Shown: piece after piece, positions 15,548 through 25,040 of the stretch
Layout of the letters: every line of letters begins with the position of its first letter
Numbering within the stretch: the first letter of the stretch is position 1
Source: Pseudanabaena sp. lw0831
GTDB taxonomy: Bacteria > Cyanobacteriota > Cyanobacteriia > Pseudanabaenales > Pseudanabaenaceae
Assembly: GCF_016584665.1 (NCBI RefSeq)
Contig: NZ_BBJB01000059.1
Location: 1 to 36,425 of the forward strand
DNA length: 36,425 nt
Direction of reading: 5' to 3'
The notes under the pieces: generated by a model
The model's database searches: none
Told to the model about the DNA's origin: nothing
The model's input: only the letters and a program-made list of their open reading frames with translations
Made by a program: the position numbers and the translations under genes

Positions 15548-15898
15548 ATGAAAAATACAATCGTAGCCACATTTTTAGCCATTTCGGGTTTTGTCATTTC
15601 AGGTTTTGCGATCGCTGCACCAGCAAATGCCCAAACAGCGATCGTCGCCGCCCTTTATCAAAGTCCTACTGCTCCTCAAACTGAAGTTCGTTATGAAAAT
15701 GCTGATATTAATCGCAATCAAATCATCCTTGCGGTTAATACTACTCCTGAAGTAATGGCGATCGCTGACAATCTACTCACTGGTCGTAGTTACGATCGCA
15801 TTGTAACTATGAGCCATAAAGATAATCTCGCCTGTTTAGTTAGTGGCAAAGGTTCTATCGATGGCGCAGTCATGTGCGGATTTATCGACCACGAATAA
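15548..15898 (+). CDS. Small exported protein of unknown function
   Basis: 116 residues from the ATG at 15548, which has an AGAGG ribosome site 7 nt upstream. A longer frame from 15512 lacks one. A clear signal peptide (MKNTIVATFLAISGFVISGFAIAAPANA-Q) sends it to the periplasm or lumen. The mature part is about 88 residues. It includes EVMAIADNLLTGRSYDRIVTM and two cysteines (LACLVSGKG, VMCGFIDHE) that could pair. No family recognised. Confidence 0.7.
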   Translation: MKNTIVATFLAISGFVISGFAIAAPANAQTAIVAALYQSPTAPQTEVRYENADINRNQIILAVNTTPEVMAIADNLLTGRSYDRIVTMSHKDNLACLVSGKGSIDGAVMCGFIDHE

Positions 15899-15922
15899 AA
15901 AAACGAAAACTTTTAAATAATT

Positions 15923-15977
15923 TATTGCATAAAACATAAGAGGCGGCGCGAAGAGCCGCCTCTTATGTTTTATGCAA
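15923..15977. terminator. 26-bp hairpin between convergent genes, GCGAAGA tip
   Basis: Left arm 15923-15948 starts ATTGCATAAAACATAAGAGG, the loop is GAA and the right arm is 15952-15977 with one mismatch. It supplies the stop and last codons of the minus-strand gene at 15970. Confidence 0.75.
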
Positions 15978-16473
15978 TATTCGCATTATTTTTCAGCTCG
16001 TTGAGCTTTTGCAGCCCGAACTGAGCGCGTTTAATTTGTTTCTCGCATAACTCTTCAATATCAGTACGCGCAATTTCAATCCCATTCTGCGTATCTGTCG
16101 CCCGATCAAAAAATACGATACTGTCCACCTGTTTCATGCCAATTAACCGAAACAGCATATCAATTACATTGTATTCTCCACATTCGAGATGCTCATCATT
16201 TAGTCTCAATCTGTCAATATTGGCAGGTATGCGATCGCAATAGGCATAGATCGTCGTCTTTTCGAGTTCAGGATTATCGTGATTGCTCAGTGGTGTCAGT
16301 AACCAGCCGCCCTCAATATCTTGAATCACGAAATAGATCGTATATTTAAGATTTTGAGCGATCGCCTTCAGTACTGATGCAATCAAACTAACTGCGCTGG
16401 CAGTCTCTGCATCAGGCGTGCTTTGGACTAATAGAGCCACTTGGCGATCGAGAATTTGATCTTTAGTTAGCAT
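15970..16473 (-). CDS. Conserved-looking cytoplasmic protein of unknown function
   Basis: 167 residues, no signal or membrane segment. A predicted alpha/beta domain (LKYTIYFVIQDIEGGWLLTPLSN, TTIYAYCDRIPANIDRL) is followed by a helical C-terminus rich in Glu and Lys (DIEELCEKQIKRAQFGLQKLNELKNN). The last codons and the TAA stop (15970-15972) lie in the arm of a repeat hairpin. No family recognised. Codon use and HIP1 content match neighbouring genes. Confidence 0.6.
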   Translation of the reverse strand: MLTKDQILDRQVALLVQSTPDAETASAVSLIASVLKAIAQNLKYTIYFVIQDIEGGWLLTPLSNHDNPELEKTTIYAYCDRIPANIDRLRLNDEHLECGEYNVIDMLFRLIGMKQVDSIVFFDRATDTQNGIEIARTDIEELCEKQIKRAQFGLQKLNELKNNANIA

Positions 16474-16502
16474 GAATCTTTAATAAACACTTCCTTTATA
16501 TC

Positions 16503-16539
16503 AAAGTTTTAGGTGGCGCAAAGCGCCACCTAAAACTTT
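16503..16539. repeat. Perfect 17-bp hairpin (first of a pair)
   Basis: AAAGTTTTAGGTGGCGC, loop AAA, GCGCCACCTAAAACTTT. It lies 10 nt from the next hairpin, between two minus-strand genes. Confidence 0.7.
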
Positions 16540-16549
16540 AGTTAGTAGC

Positions 16550-16584
16550 AATGTTTGGGTGGCGCGAAGCACCACCCGAACATT
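16550..16584 (-). terminator. 16-bp hairpin with GCGAAGC tip (second of a pair)
   Basis: AATGTTTGGGTGGCGC, loop GAA, GCACCACCCGAACATT, with one wobble and one mismatch. It overlaps the stop codon of the gene at 16583. Its GGTGGCGC core matches the neighbouring hairpin, so the pair may be a duplication. Confidence 0.65.
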
Positions 16585-17299
16585 AGTTAATTGATCGTTT
16601 GAGTGCAGGTTTGTCAGTGATCGATTGCAAAGATTCTAGAGTTTCAAAGATTGCTTCACGCATAGTCGTCTCTGTTTCCCGATTAAGCAATATCTGACAA
16701 TAATCAACGATCGCCCTTTCTTGAGCCACAGGCAACTGATTGTCTTGCACATATTGATTAATCTGTTTAATGGCAATTAGTCGAGCCAGATCGTCATTTA
16801 CAGCAAGTTGAGCAATTAGTTGATCAAAATTATCTTGTTGACGCTTCAACCATTGCCTAAAAGCTTGGCGAACTAGAAGCACTAAAATCCCTAGAGTTGC
16901 ACCTAGCTGCAAAATGTTGGCAGATGCTAACCAATGATTTTCTTGATCTGACCATACTGCTAATACCATATAGGTCAGAAAAACTGTCACCGTCCCACTC
17001 GCAACCGATAGTGGTAAAAGTCGATAAGGGCTTTGCAGAAATTTCTGGATGCGCCACAAAATCGCGTTCCAGTTCCAGTCCTGCATCATGTAGACAGCAA
17101 TCATGGCAAAAATTCCCGCACTGGTTGCCGCGATTAATTGCCAATTCCACAGCAGCAGCATCACGAGAAAAATAGCCAACAAAGCCCACACTGGTAAACC
17201 CTGTTCACGAGCTAGCCCACGCCAAAGCGATCGCATTAATTGTTGAGCTTGCGATGTTGTTGTTGATTCTTGATCTTGATGATGTGAGGTTTTGACCAC
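16583..17299 (-). CDS. Membrane protein with a C-terminal helical domain, unknown function
   Basis: 238 residues. A polar N-terminus (about 35 residues, Gln/Ser/Thr-rich) precedes four hydrophobic helices: about 37-55, 57-72, 92-115 and 127-143. A soluble helical tail follows (KRQQDNFDQLIAQLAVNDDLARLIAIKQINQYVQDNQLPVAQERAIVDYCQILLNRETETTMREAIFETLESL) resembling HEAT/armadillo-like repeats. The tail is probably cytoplasmic. It is downstream of and co-directional with the coiled-coil EamA transporter, but a strong hairpin separates them. No family recognised. Confidence 0.65.
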   Translation of the reverse strand: MVKTSHHQDQESTTTSQAQQLMRSLWRGLAREQGLPVWALLAIFLVMLLLWNWQLIAATSAGIFAMIAVYMMQDWNWNAILWRIQKFLQSPYRLLPLSVASGTVTVFLTYMVLAVWSDQENHWLASANILQLGATLGILVLLVRQAFRQWLKRQQDNFDQLIAQLAVNDDLARLIAIKQINQYVQDNQLPVAQERAIVDYCQILLNRETETTMREAIFETLESLQSITDKPALKRSIN

Positions 17300-17356
17300 T
17301 GGTTAACCACTTTTATCCCTAAGGACTGCTATAGCTACTCTACAGGATTTTAGATC

Positions 17357-17395
17357 AAAAAGGTGAAGGGGTGCGAAGCACCCCTTCACCTTTTT
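17357..17395 (-). terminator. Perfect 18-bp hairpin with GCGAAGC tip
   Basis: AAAAAGGTGAAGGGGTGC, loop GAA, GCACCCCTTCACCTTTTT. It lies 10 nt after the EamA transporter stop. The minus-strand transcript ends in a U-run, as in a rho-independent terminator. Confidence 0.75.
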
Positions 17396-17405
17396 ACTTA
17401 CTTTT

Positions 17406-19160
17406 TTATTTAGCAGCTCTCTTATACATATTTTGTAAACTAAGCAAACCGACTCCACCTGTAACTAGAAATACCCCAAATACCTGAATAAACTCCAGTT
17501 TACTTCCCAAGATCGTGAATGCTAAGAACGTTGTAAACACGGGACCACTGGCGCTAACAATAGATGCTTGGGCAGCGCCCATTAGCTTTGTGCCAAAGCT
17601 GGTCAGCAAATAACCACTTAAAGTAGTTAGCGCGATCAAGAAGCACATGAAGATCAGTGAGCCATTTAGAGAAATCGAAGCCAAGGTGAATGGTAATGTA
17701 CCAAGGCAAAGGAGCAAGATAATTGCAAAGTTAATTGACGTAAACGAGACAGGATTTAGTTGTTTAAAACAAGCCTGTGAGGTGATGATATATCCCGCAA
17801 AAGAAATGCCTGAAAGCATCGCTGCAATCACACCCCATGTATCAGGTTTAGCTACACCAAAGATGTTATAGGTCAGCATGATGCCGAAATATATCACCCC
17901 AATCACTAACCAGCGCTCCTTGCTGGGGCGATCGCCAAATAGTAACCAAGCTAGCAAAACTGTTACCGTCGGGAAGATGAAAAAGAGCGTGACAGCTAAT
18001 CCTGGATTTAAGATACCTAAAGCGACATAAATGAAGGCAAAAGAGGTGAATTGCAATAAAGCACTAAAGGCAACCCGCCAGAATAATAATCTGCGATTAG
18101 GGGTGAGTAATTGCTGAAAGTCACGTAATACATCCACCCGAAAAATAAACTTAGCAACTATCCACATAATCGGTGTGGCAAATAGCATTCGCAAGAGCAA
18201 CAACATAAAAGAGTTAGGGACGGTCGCTTGAATTAATCCACCAAAATTAAATAGCCCGAAAATACTGGAGTTGGAGAAAATTATCCTTACCAAAATATTT
18301 TGTAGGGATAAAACCACCGAAGCGCCCAAAACCAATACAAATCCAATCCACCAATCATTAAGACGCTTAGCTGGTTGAGCTACGGGAGGAGCTGATTCTA
18401 AAGAGTTAAATGGTTCAGTAGGATCGCCTGCATAGGGGCGAGTATCATTTTGGTCATATTGCCTAAACTGACTACTATTAAATGTGGGGATCTGAATTTG
18501 GCTATAATTACCGTTGCCGTTGGGGGTAGTAGGTGCTGTGCTATTGCCATTGGTACCGATCGCCCCCGCAAAACCAGATGTCCCCGTGAAGTTGATTGGT
18601 GGATTTCCCCCTATATTTCCCCCGCCAGAGCGATCGCCCGAAGATCGCCGCAAATATTCATCAATTCTTTCAACAAGTGCAGAGAGCATTAGCTCGCCTT
18701 GCTGTCTCTGTGTGTACATGCGTTGCATCTGATCGTCAAGATCGCGCTGATAGGTATCCACATCCCGTTGTAAGGACTGGAATGTTGCACGAATAGCGCC
18801 ATCAAGATTAAGCATTAGCTGCTCAAAATTCTCGGAGTGATCGCTAAGCACCTTTGAGTTAGTGACGATCACATCATTTTTAAGATGATAAGTAATCGCT
18901 TGGGCAAGTTGCTCGATCCATTGCTGGCGCTGGATTTCTTGTTGATTCATCCCTTGCTGAGCAACAGTTAATACCTCTAGCTCTTTGCGTTGAGACTGGA
19001 GACGTTGAATATCATCTGTTAGGGCATTTTTTTGGGCTTGCAAAATCAAAATTTCGCGGCTGAGCTTGCCCAAGATATTTGCCCGCAGATCTGACAAGTC
19101 CTTGGTGACTCCCGCGAGGGTCTGCTCGTAAGAACTATTACGAATATTGTTGCTCTCCAT
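17406..19160 (-). CDS. EamA/DMT-family transporter with a long N-terminal coiled-coil domain
   Basis: 584 residues. Residues 1-~165 are a soluble coiled coil rich in Gln, Glu and Leu (REILILQAQKNALTDDIQRLQSQRKELEVL, YQRDLDDQMQRMYTQRQQGELMLSALVERIDEYLRR). A Gly/Asn/Ser/Thr-rich linker runs from about 172 to 262. From about 270 there are ten hydrophobic helices in two EamA repeats (DWWIGFVLVLGASVVLSLQNILV, ...FTSFAFIYVALGILNPGLAV, ...GAAQASIVSASGPVFTTFLAF). EamA proteins export or import small metabolites, but the substrate cannot be deduced. A bare EamA carrier is about 300 residues, so the N-terminal half is an added module, probably for oligomerisation or anchoring. Confidence 0.85.
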   Translation of the reverse strand: MESNNIRNSSYEQTLAGVTKDLSDLRANILGKLSREILILQAQKNALTDDIQRLQSQRKELEVLTVAQQGMNQQEIQRQQWIEQLAQAITYHLKNDVIVTNSKVLSDHSENFEQLMLNLDGAIRATFQSLQRDVDTYQRDLDDQMQRMYTQRQQGELMLSALVERIDEYLRRSSGDRSGGGNIGGNPPINFTGTSGFAGAIGTNGNSTAPTTPNGNGNYSQIQIPTFNSSQFRQYDQNDTRPYAGDPTEPFNSLESAPPVAQPAKRLNDWWIGFVLVLGASVVLSLQNILVRIIFSNSSIFGLFNFGGLIQATVPNSFMLLLLRMLFATPIMWIVAKFIFRVDVLRDFQQLLTPNRRLLFWRVAFSALLQFTSFAFIYVALGILNPGLAVTLFFIFPTVTVLLAWLLFGDRPSKERWLVIGVIYFGIMLTYNIFGVAKPDTWGVIAAMLSGISFAGYIITSQACFKQLNPVSFTSINFAIILLLCLGTLPFTLASISLNGSLIFMCFLIALTTLSGYLLTSFGTKLMGAAQASIVSASGPVFTTFLAFTILGSKLEFIQVFGVFLVTGGVGLLSLQNMYKRAAK

Positions 19161-19307
19161 TTTAAGAAATCACCTCGTAACAATGCCATCTGAAATAACG
19201 TTAGGGACTAAGTTTGGCACTAATTTTCTAATTGGCTTAATTTGTTGCGTCTAGTTTGCGAACTTTATAACACTAATTTGAGCATATGACATATTTTGTT
19301 TTGTCGT

Positions 19308-19358
19308 AAAACCCAAAAATGGGAACGCCGCTTTGCGGCGTTCCCATTTTTGGGTTTT
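19308..19358. repeat. Perfect 24-bp AAAACCC-type hairpin in a divergent gap
   Basis: AAAACCCAAAAATGGGAACG... (19308-19331), loop TTT, exact complement at 19335-19358. It lies 42 nt upstream of the aldo/keto reductase start and 147 nt upstream of the EamA transporter start, where no terminator is needed. Confidence 0.8.
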
Positions 19359-19400
19359 GGATAGTATTGTTATGTTTGCGGTATATATTCAGCATTAACC

Positions 19401-20453
19401 ATGGAATACAAGAGACTTGGCTCAAGTGAACTGTTGGTGTCCAAAATTGGCCTAGGGACAATGACCTATGGTCAGCAAAACACGATCGCTGAAGCCCATG
19501 AGCAACTAGACTATGCAATCGCGCAAGGTATCAATTTTATTGATACAGCGGAAATGTATCCAGTCCCCCCAAATGCTGAGACACAAGGTAGGACAGAAAA
19601 ATATATTGGTGAATGGTTCGCACAACCTCGTATTAAGCAACAACGCGACAAGTTAATCATTGCTACCAAAATTATCGGGACGGGACGCAATTACAAGTGG
19701 TTACGGGATGATGCGATCGCAGCGCTCAGCCGCAAAAATATTTTGCAAGCCGTAGATGACAGCTTGAAGCGGTTACAAACAGACTATATCGATCTCTATC
19801 AAATCCACTGGCCAGATCGCAATGTACCAATGTTTGGTCAAGTTGCCTTCGAGCCGCAGCAAGAGCGTGAAATAGTCACTATTGCAGAACAATTAGAAAC
19901 CTTTGCCGAATTAATGCAAGCAGGTAAAATCCGCCATTTGGGAGTTAGCAATGAGACTGCATGGGGAATCTGTGAATTTAGTCATACGGCAAAACAGCTA
20001 GGTTTACCAAAGATTTTATCGATCCAAAATGCTTACAGCCTCATCAATCGCACCTTTGATAGCCACCTTGCTGAAGCTTGTTATCGGGAGCAAGTGAGTT
20101 TGCTGGCTTATAGTCCACTTGCCTTTGGACATTTGTCTGGCAAGTATATTCAAGGTTCGGAAACAAATACTCGTATCACTCTATTTCCTAGCTTTGGGCA
20201 GCGCTATAACAAGGTTAATGTTAAGTCAGCAACGGCAGAGTATGCTGCGATCGCCAAAAAATATGATTTGCCATTGTCCCAATTAGCGCTAGCATTTGTG
20301 CGAAGTCGTTGGTTTGTGGCAAGTACAATTGTTGGCGCAACAACGATGGAACAACTCAAGGAAAATATCGACAGTGCTAGTATTCAGTTAAATACCGAGA
20401 TTTTGGCAGATATTGACAATGTTCACGCTCGTTATTTTAATCCTGCACCTTAA
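19401..20453 (+). CDS. tas: Aldo/keto reductase, Tas type
   Basis: NADP(H)-dependent oxidoreductase with the aldo/keto reductase TIM barrel, 350 residues. Catalytic residues can be placed: D48 in NFIDTAEMYP, Y53 in the same motif, K90 in LIIATKIIG and H136 in LYQIHWPDRN. The insertion with VPPNAETQGRTEKYIGEWF and the phrase MPIA-like ending are typical of the Tas subgroup. The C-terminal cofactor-binding segment is STIVGATTMEQLKENIDS. The natural substrate is unknown. It is followed after 68 nt by the exported glycosidase-family gene on the same strand, without a hairpin between them, so they may be co-transcribed. Confidence 0.92.
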   Translation: MEYKRLGSSELLVSKIGLGTMTYGQQNTIAEAHEQLDYAIAQGINFIDTAEMYPVPPNAETQGRTEKYIGEWFAQPRIKQQRDKLIIATKIIGTGRNYKWLRDDAIAALSRKNILQAVDDSLKRLQTDYIDLYQIHWPDRNVPMFGQVAFEPQQEREIVTIAEQLETFAELMQAGKIRHLGVSNETAWGICEFSHTAKQLGLPKILSIQNAYSLINRTFDSHLAEACYREQVSLLAYSPLAFGHLSGKYIQGSETNTRITLFPSFGQRYNKVNVKSATAEYAAIAKKYDLPLSQLALAFVRSRWFVASTIVGATTMEQLKENIDSASIQLNTEILADIDNVHARYFNPAP

Positions 20454-20521
20454 GCTATCCCTGAAAGATTTTGGGTCACTTTGTGGCTCAAATTTTTTCA
20501 AATTAATCCTCGTTTAGCATC

Positions 20522-22333
20522 ATGAAAATGACATACTCTAAAACGCTAATCCCCTTTCTTGCTGCTGTTAGCTGCCAAGTTCTCATTGCTGACAGCGCAC
20601 CTTCGGCGACCATACCCGATAGTGGAACTGTAATTCAATTAAACGGACAGCCTTGGTCAGGACGTTGGATCAGGAGAGTGGAGCAAGGACAGCAAAGCTT
20701 GTATGTGCAGGAAGACTGGCTGACAGGTGGGTTAGGTGTGCAGATGTTGGATTCGGACAAAGCCGATCGCCAAAGATTGCGATGGTTTTCTAGCCCCACA
20801 TTTTCGCAGGTTGCTTTTGACAATACAGGGCAATTTCGCTATCTCGATCTTGCTCCTTTCGCTGAGCAATGGCGCACAGAAATCGCAGGAAATGCTCTGA
20901 ATATTTATACTCCTGATGCCACAATGCAGGCTGTCCGTCGCAGTAAGCAACCTTGGGGCGATCGCATTGCGATCGATCTAAACCGCCGTACTCCTTGGCG
21001 AGTTACTCAGCAGGGCAATGTGATTACGGTATTTGTATCAGCTGAGGTAGCTTCTGGTTTGCCCATTGGCCTCAATGCGATCGCAGGGAATTTGGTGAAA
21101 TCTGTTAATGTGCAGCCGCAGGGTAAATTAACCCAGATTCAGATTCAAATGAATGAATCCATTAATCCTGCGATCGAGATGCTCAGTAGTCCGACACCGA
21201 AGATTGTGATCGACTTACGGCGCGACTATATTCCACCGAGCTTAACGGTGCAATGGGCGGAAGGGTTGCGAAGGATTGAGCGAGTTGTAGAAATTCCCAA
21301 CAAGCCAAAAACCGATAAAGAGCCTAAAACAATTAAGTTTTCAGTTACAGCTTTAGAAGTTGATTTAAAATCACCGCGATTAAAATTACGCCCGATTTGG
21401 AGTAATCCTGATGGATCTCCCAATGGAATCTTAGGTTTAATGCCACTTCCCCAAATGGTGCAGCAAGCCCAAGCGGTGGGAGCGATTAATGGTGGATTTT
21501 TTAATCGGATTCGGAAGTTACCCGTTGGCGCAATTCGAGAAGGCAATCGTTGGTTAGCTGGAACCGCATTAGTTAGAGGTGCGATCGCTTGGAATGAGAA
21601 AGGCGAAACCCTTATTGATCGGCTCAATTTCAAAGAAGAGATCAGTACAGCAAGTCAAGCAACCATCGGACTTACAAATCTCAATAGTGGCTATGTGCAG
21701 AGAGGAATTGCTCGCTACACGCCTAATTGGGGCAGTGTGTACTCTCCCCTCACCGAAAATGAACTCTTAATCGTAGTGCGTGGCGATCGCGTAGTTGCCC
21801 AATATCAAGGTAATGCTGTCGGTGTGGGACAGATAGCCATTCCAAATGATGGCTATGTTTTAGTGGCGAGACAAACTCCTGAAGCTGCCAAGCAATTACC
21901 AGTAGGGATGACTGTTCGCGGTCGTCAAGCTTTTATTCCTGATAAGTTTGCTAGTTTCGCTAATTTGATTGGCGCGGGACCACTTCTACTTAAAAATGGA
22001 AGTCTATCTCTAGATGGAAAAGCAGAACAATTTCAATCAGGATTTGATACTCAAGCGGCGAATCGCAGTGCGATCGCTACTACTAAAGAAAAGGGTAAAC
22101 TAATTCTTGCCACTGTGCAAGCTGCCCCCGAAGGAGTTGCCCCCAATCTCTTACAAACTGCGGAAGTTCTCAAAAAGATGGGAGCGGTTGATGCACTCAA
22201 TCTTGATGGCGGTAGTTCTTCAAGCCTATTTCTTGGCGGTGAAATTCTCAATCGTCCTATCACTGAAATTGCCCCTGTGCATAATGCGATCGCAATTTTC
22301 ATCACTCCACCACCATCCAAACCCCAGTTCTAA
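20522..22333 (+). CDS. Exported phosphodiester glycosidase-family (NAGPA domain) protein
   Basis: 603 residues with a signal peptide (start MKMTYSKTLIPFLAAVSC). Residues ~150-235 resemble an AMIN-like beta domain that binds cell-wall or polysaccharide (VKSVNVQPQGKLTQIQIQ, PKIVIDLRRDY). The C-terminal half (about 275-597) is the NAGPA/exopolysaccharide-biosynthesis domain, with GAINGGFFNR at 320-329 and NLDGGSSSSLFLGG near 560-575, the two hallmark motifs. The family removes GlcNAc from phosphodiesters or acts in exopolysaccharide metabolism. The substrate here is unknown. The stop TAA at 22331 overlaps the first base of a perfect 22-bp hairpin. Confidence 0.88.
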   Translation: MKMTYSKTLIPFLAAVSCQVLIADSAPSATIPDSGTVIQLNGQPWSGRWIRRVEQGQQSLYVQEDWLTGGLGVQMLDSDKADRQRLRWFSSPTFSQVAFDNTGQFRYLDLAPFAEQWRTEIAGNALNIYTPDATMQAVRRSKQPWGDRIAIDLNRRTPWRVTQQGNVITVFVSAEVASGLPIGLNAIAGNLVKSVNVQPQGKLTQIQIQMNESINPAIEMLSSPTPKIVIDLRRDYIPPSLTVQWAEGLRRIERVVEIPNKPKTDKEPKTIKFSVTALEVDLKSPRLKLRPIWSNPDGSPNGILGLMPLPQMVQQAQAVGAINGGFFNRIRKLPVGAIREGNRWLAGTALVRGAIAWNEKGETLIDRLNFKEEISTASQATIGLTNLNSGYVQRGIARYTPNWGSVYSPLTENELLIVVRGDRVVAQYQGNAVGVGQIAIPNDGYVLVARQTPEAAKQLPVGMTVRGRQAFIPDKFASFANLIGAGPLLLKNGSLSLDGKAEQFQSGFDTQAANRSAIATTKEKGKLILATVQAAPEGVAPNLLQTAEVLKKMGAVDALNLDGGSSSSLFLGGEILNRPITEIAPVHNAIAIFITPPPSKPQF

Positions 22334-22378
22334 CCATAAAAAACAAAGCACCCAAAGGGTGCTTTGTTTTTTATGGTT
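22332..22378. terminator. Perfect 22-bp hairpin shared by two convergent gene ends
   Basis: AACCATAAAAAACAAAGCAC... (22332-22353), loop AAA, exact complement at 22357-22378. It contains most of the TAA of the glycosidase-family gene and the whole TAA plus last codons (Lys-Pro) of the aminopeptidase gene on the other strand. Confidence 0.8.
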
Positions 22379-25010
22379 TGGCTTTTGCCTCGATCGCTTC
22401 CAAGCGACTCTTCAGATCCTGATTGTCCTTACGAACTTGATCAAGCTCTTCACGTAGTTGCTTCAGCCCTGCATCCTTACCAATCGCTCTTTGTACGCGC
22501 TGAACCGCTTCGTCGGCAGCACGGCGTACTCTGCCATCAGGAGTCGAGTCAGACAGCGATCGCAATATGCCAATCGCCGCCGCACTATCAACTTGCCCAA
22601 GTGCGCCAACCGATGCCATTTGCGTCAAGAAAAAAGTCTCTTGAGCAATTACCTTCAAGCGATTGAGAATCTGCTCAGTTTTGGGTTTGGTTTGCGATTT
22701 ACCCATTGCACCTAAAGCCCTGATTGATGCTAGGCGCAATGGTTGTGGCACATCAGGTTCCGTGTATTTGATTACGGTTTCCAAAGCCTCATCGGAATCC
22801 TTAAGCTTAGCTAAACCTGCGATCGCGCCAGAACGCACCACTTCATTCCAACCTGCTCTCTCTTTGAGAACTGTCTGTAATAGCTTCACCACCTTAGAAG
22901 GTTCACGATCTGTGCTCAAAGCTGCCGCCAAATCACCTGTTAGCCTTGCTGCGGTTGCTTCCACATTGTAGCTAGGGTCGCCTTTTTTGATGAATGGTTT
23001 AATCAAATCTAAACTCTTCTGCACCTTGTTTTCTGCCAAACCGCTGATTACTGCCATTCTCACCTTTGCATCTGCATCCTCTAAACCCTTTGCCAAAGCT
23101 TCAAAAGCTTGATCGAGTTTAATCGAGGCAAGATTTTCAGCAATCTCCACGCGCACGCCCCAGAATTTTTCATCTAAAAGTGCTTGTCCAAGAGCTTTTA
23201 CCGATTCTAAACCACCTTTTTTCGCTAAGGCTTCCGCACATTGGATTCTTGCGATCGGATCGGGGTTAGCCTGCAAACCAGCTTTGAGTTCAGCAACGCC
23301 ATATTCGAGAGTGACTTGTTTGAGATAGTTGTTGCCGCGATCAAAACTGATGTACTTAGGTTTTTTGGACAATGGGAAGTAAAAAGCTTGATCTTTCTCA
23401 AATACTCGCACCGTGAAAACTTGACTTTCTGATATCTCTTCAAAACCAAAACCAATGGGGATCTTCAAATCAAAGAGTTCATCTTGGGTTTGAGAAACTG
23501 TGACCTTCGCCAAGTTATTATCACTATCCCAACTATAGCCAATCTTATATTCTGGATGTCCACCACGGAATACATATTGATCAAAGAGGAACATACAGTT
23601 TTTACCCGTTACTTCTTCGATCGCTCTTAGCAGATCAATCGTCTCCACGGTCTTATGGGCATTAGTCCGTACAAAATGATGAATTGCTTTCCAGAATAAA
23701 TCATCACCTAACTCAGTCCGAAGCATGTGATAAACACAGCCACCCTTCTCGTAGATATGGCGATCGTATAGCTCGATCGCCTCGCGATAGACATGGGTCA
23801 CCATCGGGCGGCGATAGCGATCTTTATCTTCGGAAATATATCGCCGCGCTTCACCTAGCAGATAATAGGCAGCTTCTTCAGATCCATATTCATGATCTGT
23901 CCAGAGCACTTCAGCATAGGTCGCTGCGCCTTCCTTTACCCATGCATGTGACCAATGCTTGATCACCAACAAATCGCCAAACCACTGGTGCGCTAATTCG
24001 TGGGCAACCAAACTTTCGCTAGATCGATTATCAAGTGCAGCTCTACTATCCAATACACAGCGATCGGTTAACAAAGTAGTGGAAGTGTTTTCCATGCCAC
24101 CAAAGATGAAATCAGCAACGCAAACCTGTGCATATTTAGGAAATGCATAGTCATAGCCATACTTCTCACTGAAGAACTCAATCATCTGTGGGGTTTTCCC
24201 CATCGTCAAGATCGCTTCTTCGGCAGTACGAGACTTATCGACATAGTAATTTACTGGCTTACCTTTCCATTCATCCTTTACTTCCACAAAATCCCCGATC
24301 GCAAGAGTCATCAGATAGCTAGGATGAACTTCTTTCTGTGACCAATGATAAATCTTCTCTTTTTTCTGCTCCCTAACCTCAATCAATTCCCCATTGGAAA
24401 TCACCATCAAGTCTTTAGGAACTTTAATCCGAATCTCGGAAGTCGCCAGTTGCCCAGGATAATCAAAACAAGGGAACCAATAGCGTGAATCCTCATCTTC
24501 ACCCTGTGTCCAAACTTGTGTGGGTTTGTTAGGCTGTGCGTCAGTGGGCTGCACAAAGTAAATCCCGCGTTGGGGTTGCTCGGCGGCATAAGCGATCGTA
24601 ATTTCAATTGGCACACCTGCTTGCGTTGGCTGATTGAGATAAATCTTCAGAAATTCACCGTCATAATCAAATTTGCACTTAGATTTATCTGGATCAGGTT
24701 TCGCTTCTATTTGATCGGTAATCGATATATTGTCAATCCGCAAACTTACAGCATCCAAGGTCAGTTCGATGATGCCATCACGCACAGGTCGCAGGCGAAT
24801 CTTGCAAGTACCTGCGATCGTTTTTTGAGCAATATCAAGCACCAAATCTAGAGCGATATGCTCAACTTGTCCTGGGCGATCGGGATTGTAATGTGGCTTT
24901 GCTCCTGGCATGTGGAAAGACTTATGCTTTTTCGATTTGTCTCCATCTCCATCCCAGAAGCCCAATTCTGAGCCTAATTCCAAATAGTTATCCCAAGATT
25001 TGCGTGTCAT
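22371..25010 (-). CDS. M1-family aminopeptidase with C-terminal HEAT repeats
   Basis: Zinc metallopeptidase that trims N-terminal residues from peptides, 879 residues, no signal peptide, so probably cytoplasmic. The exopeptidase motif is GGMEN (304-308). The zinc site is H337-ELAH341 with the third ligand E360 in KEGAATYAE. The N-terminal beta-saddle starts at about 45 and the catalytic domain ends about 500. From about 575 to 850 there are HEAT-like helical repeats (AEALAKKGGLESVKALGQALLDEKFWGVRVEIAENLASI...). The protein ends in a short coiled coil (LRSL..., LKQLREELDQVRKDNQDLKSRLEAIEAK). Its last two codons lie in the arm of a repeat hairpin. It is monocistronic. Confidence 0.94.
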   Translation of the reverse strand: MTRKSWDNYLELGSELGFWDGDGDKSKKHKSFHMPGAKPHYNPDRPGQVEHIALDLVLDIAQKTIAGTCKIRLRPVRDGIIELTLDAVSLRIDNISITDQIEAKPDPDKSKCKFDYDGEFLKIYLNQPTQAGVPIEITIAYAAEQPQRGIYFVQPTDAQPNKPTQVWTQGEDEDSRYWFPCFDYPGQLATSEIRIKVPKDLMVISNGELIEVREQKKEKIYHWSQKEVHPSYLMTLAIGDFVEVKDEWKGKPVNYYVDKSRTAEEAILTMGKTPQMIEFFSEKYGYDYAFPKYAQVCVADFIFGGMENTSTTLLTDRCVLDSRAALDNRSSESLVAHELAHQWFGDLLVIKHWSHAWVKEGAATYAEVLWTDHEYGSEEAAYYLLGEARRYISEDKDRYRRPMVTHVYREAIELYDRHIYEKGGCVYHMLRTELGDDLFWKAIHHFVRTNAHKTVETIDLLRAIEEVTGKNCMFLFDQYVFRGGHPEYKIGYSWDSDNNLAKVTVSQTQDELFDLKIPIGFGFEEISESQVFTVRVFEKDQAFYFPLSKKPKYISFDRGNNYLKQVTLEYGVAELKAGLQANPDPIARIQCAEALAKKGGLESVKALGQALLDEKFWGVRVEIAENLASIKLDQAFEALAKGLEDADAKVRMAVISGLAENKVQKSLDLIKPFIKKGDPSYNVEATAARLTGDLAAALSTDREPSKVVKLLQTVLKERAGWNEVVRSGAIAGLAKLKDSDEALETVIKYTEPDVPQPLRLASIRALGAMGKSQTKPKTEQILNRLKVIAQETFFLTQMASVGALGQVDSAAAIGILRSLSDSTPDGRVRRAADEAVQRVQRAIGKDAGLKQLREELDQVRKDNQDLKSRLEAIEAKAKP

Positions 25011-25040
25011 ATAACTTGATCTCTAATACGTGCCTTGATT

